64,000 bases of DNA from CAWCGU01 sp963838095 (GTDB lineage Bacteria; Actinomycetota; Thermoleophilia; Solirubrobacterales; 70-9): the NCBI GenBank assembly GCA_963838095.1, contig CAWIPO010000007.1, positions 434,001 through 498,000 on the forward strand, in the 5' to 3' direction. The notes beneath the pieces were generated by a model that was given only the letters and a program-made list of their open reading frames with translations, did not search any database and had not been told where the DNA came from. Position 1 is the first letter of the stretch; the number at the start of each line of letters is the position of its first letter. Both the position numbers and the translations under genes were made by a program. Of this stretch, positions 60,489 through 64,000 are shown piece by piece.

Positions 60489-62215
60489 TCAGCGGGCCGC
60501 TCCAAAGGATCGAGGCTCGGCAACGGCCGATTCCCCTGCGCGAACGAGGGTCTTGGTGCGGTTGATGAAGTCGCGGAAGAGCACCACTCCCTTGCGAACG
60601 CGCACGCGGGTCACCCTTCCCGGCAGGTCTTCGATCAGCCAGGTGGTACCGCGGGTCGAGGCGGAGCCGTGGTGGCCGTTGGACTGGAACTTCCCGTTGC
60701 CCTTTCCCCAGAGTTTGCGGCTACTGCCGCGTCGCATCGGGGTGGGCCCCGCTCGCCCCGAGCGCGGTTCTGAGCAGTTGTCCTCTGGACCGATCAGCTT
60801 CATCACCGTCAGCGTTCGGCTCGTCCGCTGCCTCACCTGGAAGCGCCCGGCCCAGAATCTGGCGGTCTGGGTCCCACCGCTCTTTTTCGCCGTCGTCACG
60901 TCTACGCGCCCTTCGCAGGCGTTGAGCCTGGATCCGATCGGGATCTGCCGATCCTCGGTCAGCGGCGTGAATCCCTCGCCGTCGCCGGTGTTTATCAGCA
61001 CGACCCCGGACGCGAGGTGGACGTTTGCGGTCTTGCCGATCCGCGGCGCCCCGCTCACCGTGACCCTCGCGCCCGGGCCGTTGCACGCACTCGCGGCGGA
61101 GGGGTTTGCGGCATCGCCGGAGTAGGAGGCGACCCAGCGGTAGGTCCCCGCCAGGGTGGGGGAGAAGGCGCCGGAGCGATAGTCGCCGCTTCCGGACACC
61201 GCGACGGTGTCGACGAACGCCGGGGTGCGGGCACAGGCCGGATCGTCGGGGCCAAACAGGCGGAAGCTGATCTCGCCCGTGGGGGCCGCTCCGCCGGAGA
61301 GGGTGGCCGTGTCGAAGACCTGGCCACCGAGGGCGATGTCTGGGGAGGCGGTCGTGGTGAGGGTCAGAGGCGTGTATGTGATCGCGACTTGGGAGGGACC
61401 TGGGGAAATCCCGGCGCTCCCACCTACCGGGACCAGGTTCGACCCGCCGCCGCCGCCGGCGCCCGAACGCGGCTCCGCTCTCCTGACCGCCGCCGCCACC
61501 GCCGCCGTAGAGCCCGCCCCCGCCGCCCCCGCCGCCCCCGCCGCCAGTGAATAGCGTGGCGTTGCCGCCGGTCGCCTCCCTGACCGAGAGAGCCGGCCGA
61601 GCCGTTGTTCACGGCGGAGGGGTCGCCCAGACCGCCGCCGCCCCCGGCGCTCGCCGTCCCCGGCTGTCCGCCCTCAGATAGGCCGAGGCTCGGGTTGCCG
61701 CCGGCGCTGCCGGCGTCGCCGCCCTTGCCCGCTCCCGCCCCGCCTCCACCCCCCCCGCCGCCGCCCGCGGCGACGATCAGCCGGGAGTCGAGCGAGGCTC
61801 CGGGCTGGGTACCGCAGAAGCTCCCGCCGACCGAGACGGTGCGCACGTCCGAGGCGCCGCCGCCTGCACCGCCAGAGCCGAAGGTCCCCGGGCCGCCGCC
61901 TCCGGAGCCGTTGCATTGCCCCACTCCTCCAACCCCCACGTAGAGCGTCTGCCCTGGGGTGACGCCGAGCGTGCCGGTGACCGTCGCGCCGACGCCTCCG
62001 AGGGCGCCGGGGGGGCCGCCGGGGGCGCCCGCCGCGCCGGTGGCGGTCACCTCGATGCTGGTGACGCCCGCTGGAACGACGAAGGTCTGCTCGGCGCCGG
62101 TGAAGCTGAACGTCTCGGTGACGGCGCCGGCGCTGGCGGGGAACGCCCCCAGGAGGACCGTGAGCCCGACGACCAGCGAAGGCAGACCCACCCGGCGCGT
62201 TGCAGACGACCGCAT
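60489..62215 (-). CDS. Secreted Gly-rich protein with Ig-like repeats, frameshifted
   Basis: A ~575-residue exported protein joined from three frames. It has a signal peptide (VGLPSLVVGLTVLLGAFPASAG), then ETFSFTGAEQTFVVPAGVTSIEVTATGAAG and a long Gly-rich barrel-like region typical of glycine-rich cell-surface proteins. An Ig-like segment follows (DTATLSGGAAPTGEISFRLFGPDDPAC, GTYRWVASYSGDAANPSA), then a C-terminal part (RVDVTTAKKSGGTQTARFWAGRFQV) that resembles a FecR-like domain. The frames change within the GC-only repeats at roughly 61590 and 61465. The stop overlaps the kinase frame, so the pair may be coupled. Confidence 0.68.
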
Positions 62216-62320
62216 GGGGGAACTTGCCCCGGGGCTCCGCATCTTCCTGCCTGGCCCCATACCAGGGATCAGTCTAGTCCCAGATCTCCGGTCCGGCGAG
62301 CTCCCTTCGTTACTCCTTGC

Positions 62321-62339
62321 CGCCCCGAGGCTCGGGGCG
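62321..62339. terminator. Hairpin downstream of sodA
   Basis: CGCCCCGAGGCTCGGGGCG, two 9-base arms around one G, folds into a stem with a short loop. It starts 12 bases after the sodA stop on the minus strand and 106 bp before the next gene start, so it is placed as a terminator. There is no T-run. Confidence 0.45.
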
Positions 62340-62351
62340 TGCGCGACTCCG

Positions 62352-62957
62352 CTAGCCGGCGTTGGCGAAGTGCTCCGCGGCCTTCGCCCAGTCGACCACG
62401 TTCCACCACGCGTCGAGGTAGTCCGGGCGCTTGTTCTGGTACTTCAGGTAATACGCGTGCTCCCACACGTCGACGCCTACGATCGGGGTGTTGCCGTCTG
62501 ATATCGGCGTGTCCTGGTTGGCCGTCGAGACGATCGCCAGGCCTGATCCGTCGTGGATCAGCCACGCCCAGCCGGAGCCGAAGCGCGCGATGCCGGCGTC
62601 CTTGAACTGGCCCTGGAAGTCCGAGAACGAACCGAAGGCGTCGCCGATCGCGGCCGCCAGATCCCCATCGGGCTCGCCGCCGCCGTCGGGGCTCATGATC
62701 TGCCAGAAGAAGCTGTGGTTGGAGTGCCCTCCGCCGTTGTTGCGAACAGGGCCCTGCTTGTCGTCGGGCAGGCTGGAGAGGTTCTGCAGCACCTCGTTCA
62801 CGTCCTTGTCGGCCCACTCGGTCCCCTCGAGCGCGGCGTTCGCCTTGTCGACATAGGCCTGGTGATGCTTGTCGTGATGGATCCGCATCGTTTCCTCGTC
62901 GATGTGCGGCTCCAGCGCGTTGTAGTCGTAGGGAAGGTCAGGGACTTCGAAGGCCAT
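62352..62957 (-). CDS. sodA: Superoxide dismutase, Mn-type residues
   Basis: A 201-residue Fe/Mn superoxide dismutase. Metal ligands: His in MRIHHDKHH, His in NHSFFW, and Asp and His in DVWEHAYYLKYQN. GGGHSNHSFFW (Gly rather than Gln at the metal-tuning site) and Gln in TANQD point to the Mn-preferring form, from family knowledge. No signal peptide, so cytoplasmic. A short GGAG site precedes the ATG. It detoxifies superoxide, relevant next to lipid oxidation and P450 genes. Confidence 0.96.
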   Translation of the reverse strand: MAFEVPDLPYDYNALEPHIDEETMRIHHDKHHQAYVDKANAALEGTEWADKDVNEVLQNLSSLPDDKQGPVRNNGGGHSNHSFFWQIMSPDGGGEPDGDLAAAIGDAFGSFSDFQGQFKDAGIARFGSGWAWLIHDGSGLAIVSTANQDTPISDGNTPIVGVDVWEHAYYLKYQNKRPDYLDAWWNVVDWAKAAEHFANAG

Positions 62958-63073
62958 TTGAGCTCCTTTTCGGGGTCTTTGCTGCGGCAGTACCCAGCCT
63001 AACGAGGCGCGAACCTCGGCGGGGTGCGGTGGATGCCCGCCCCGGAGCGGAGCGCGCGACTACGATCCCGAGC

Positions 63074-63916
63074 ATGAAGGTGGGCGTCGTCGGCGCGGGA
63101 TTCATGGGCTCAGGAATTGCCGAGGCGGCCGCGCGAGCGGGCGTCGACGTGACCCTCCACGAGCCCGAGCAGGCCGCCCTGGAGCGCTCGCTGGAGCGCG
63201 TCCAGGCTTCGGTGGACCGCGCGATCGCCGGCGGCAAGCTGGAGGAGGAGCAGGCGAAGGCGCTGCTCGATCGGATCGTACGGAGCACCGAGATGGAATC
63301 GGTGGCCGACGCCGACCTGGTGATCGAGGCCGTGTTCGAGGACCCGATGGTCAAGGGCCCTCTCTTTCGGGAGCTCGATCGGCTCGTCGGCGAGACGACG
63401 GTGCTCGCCTCGAACACCTCCTCGATCCCGATCGCCGAGATCGCCTCGTGGACGGAGCGGCCCGAGCGCGTGATCGGCCTGCACTTCTTCTCGCCCGTGC
63501 CGGTGATGAAGCTCGTCGAGGTCGTCGTCTCCCTCGAGACCTCCGAGCAGACCCTGGCCCGTGCCGAGGAGTTCGCCGAGACGATCGGGAAGCGCGCGAT
63601 AAGGACAAAGGACCGCTCGGGCTTCATCGTCAACATGCTGCTCGTCCCCTACCTGATGGCCGCCGTGCGGATGTACGAGGAGGAGTTCGCGACGCGCGAG
63701 GCCATCGACGAGGGCATGCAGCTCGGCTGCGGGCACCCCATGGGCCCGCTGTCGCTGTGCGACCTGATCGGCCTCGACGTTCTCTACGCGGTCTGCGACT
63801 CGCTGTACGAGGAGTTCAAGCGCCCCGAGTACGCGCCGCCGCCGCTGCTGAAGCGGATGGTCGTGTCCGGCCATCACGGCCGCAAGACCGGCCGCGGCTT
63901 TTACGAGTACGAGTAG
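63074..63916 (+). CDS. 3-hydroxybutyryl-CoA / 3-hydroxyacyl-CoA dehydrogenase
   Basis: A 280-residue NAD-dependent dehydrogenase. The Rossmann loop is GVVGAGFMGSGIAEAAARAG; LVIEAVFEDPMVKGPLFREL and ASNTSSIPI follow; GLHFFSPVPVMKLVEVV contains the catalytic His; SGFIVNMLLVPYLMAAVRMYEE and GCGHPMGPLSLCDLIGLD form the C-terminal domain. It oxidises 3-hydroxyacyl-CoA in beta-oxidation or acts in butyrate-type pathways. The ATG at 63074 is chosen by the Rossmann start. It stands alone upstream of a convergent tRNA gene. Confidence 0.95.
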   Translation: MKVGVVGAGFMGSGIAEAAARAGVDVTLHEPEQAALERSLERVQASVDRAIAGGKLEEEQAKALLDRIVRSTEMESVADADLVIEAVFEDPMVKGPLFRELDRLVGETTVLASNTSSIPIAEIASWTERPERVIGLHFFSPVPVMKLVEVVVSLETSEQTLARAEEFAETIGKRAIRTKDRSGFIVNMLLVPYLMAAVRMYEEEFATREAIDEGMQLGCGHPMGPLSLCDLIGLDVLYAVCDSLYEEFKRPEYAPPPLLKRMVVSGHHGRKTGRGFYEYE

Positions 63917-63928
63917 GTCCGCGAGAAA

Positions 63929-64000
63929 TCGGGGCGCCCGGATTTGAACCGGGGACCTCACCGACCCGAACGGTGCGCGCTACCAGGCTGCGCCACGCCC
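63929..64000 (-). tRNA. tRNA-Pro (anticodon CGG), 5' end beyond the window
   Basis: On the minus strand: D-arm GCGCAGCCTGGTAGCGC, anticodon stem CACCG/CGGTG with loop TTCGGGT, so the anticodon is CGG (reads CCG, proline), T-arm CCCGG-TTCAAAT-CCGGG, and acceptor 3' strand CGCCCCG with discriminator A. The matching 5' acceptor strand is complete except for its first two bases, which lie past position 64000. No CCA is encoded. Confidence 0.95.

Noticed and set aside
61500..61560. GC-only short repeats as a CRISPR or regulatory repeat array
   Set aside because: They are glycine codons of the Gly-rich surface protein; there are no spacers or cas genes.
1..64000. Mobile elements, prophage, integron or CRISPR
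   Set aside because: No transposase, integrase, terminal inverted repeats with target duplications, or regularly spaced repeats were seen on either strand.

Overview
The window is very GC-rich, densely packed DNA from an actinobacterium. A mycothiol-type arsenate reductase, a six-gene mce cluster, SCP2 sterol-carrier proteins, many acyl-CoA dehydrogenases and short-chain dehydrogenases, and frequent GTG/TTG starts with four-base NTGA gene overlaps all fit Actinomycetota. The lipid-degrading and secreted-protein content suggests a Thermoleophilia/Solirubrobacterales-like soil lineage; that placement is inference. The only RNA gene seen is a tRNA-Pro cut by the right edge. I saw no insertion sequence, prophage or CRISPR array.

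Layout. 1-4.1 kb: lipid catabolism (HSDL2-like SDR, two acyl-CoA dehydrogenases, an SCP2 protein) with a TetR repressor and a paired operator. 4.1-5.9 kb: cytochrome P450 and a SnoaL-like protein. 5.9-8.3 kb: arsenic island, arsC divergent from arsR-arsM plus a diiron R2lox-like oxidase translationally coupled to arsM. 8.3-16.5 kb: one long minus-strand phosphate operon: secreted protein, pstS, pstC, pstA, pstB, lipoprotein, two zinc-ribbon proteins and a Pro-rich membrane protein, headed by three 11-bp PHO-box-like repeats. 16.5-23 kb: acyl-CoA dehydrogenase, secreted trypsin-like protease, and a two-component system with its own secreted protein. 22-28.3 kb: two SDRs, metallo-beta-lactamase hydrolase, PlsC acyltransferase, glycerol kinase, stand-alone biotinyl carrier, enoyl-CoA hydratase. 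28.3-29.6 kb: two secreted or surface proteins. 29.6-36.4 kb: four tandem secreted sulfatases. 36.5-42.1 kb: biotin genes bioB-F-D, a small hidden gene, a CGNR regulator and bioA. 42.1-45.7 kb: ECF sigma factor, DUF4349 protein, rubredoxin, Nudix hydrolase, split-barrel flavoprotein. 45.7-57.6 kb: iron alcohol dehydrogenase, SCP2 protein and six mce genes. 57.8-64 kb: LemA, CHASE2-Ser/Thr kinase, Gly-rich secreted protein, Mn-type superoxide dismutase, 3-hydroxyacyl-CoA dehydrogenase, tRNA-Pro.

How it works together. Most genes serve uptake and breakdown of lipids or sterols (mce, SCP2, ACADs, SDRs, hydratase), phosphate and sulfate-ester scavenging (pst, sulfatases), and stress handling (ars, SOD, rubredoxin).

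Quality warning. At least a dozen genes carry one or more small indels (mostly single-base) that break otherwise conserved reading frames. Both frames keep family-typical sequence, so most are probably assembly or read errors rather than true pseudogenes. I give the coordinates of the intact ancestral gene in those cases and state where the frame changes.
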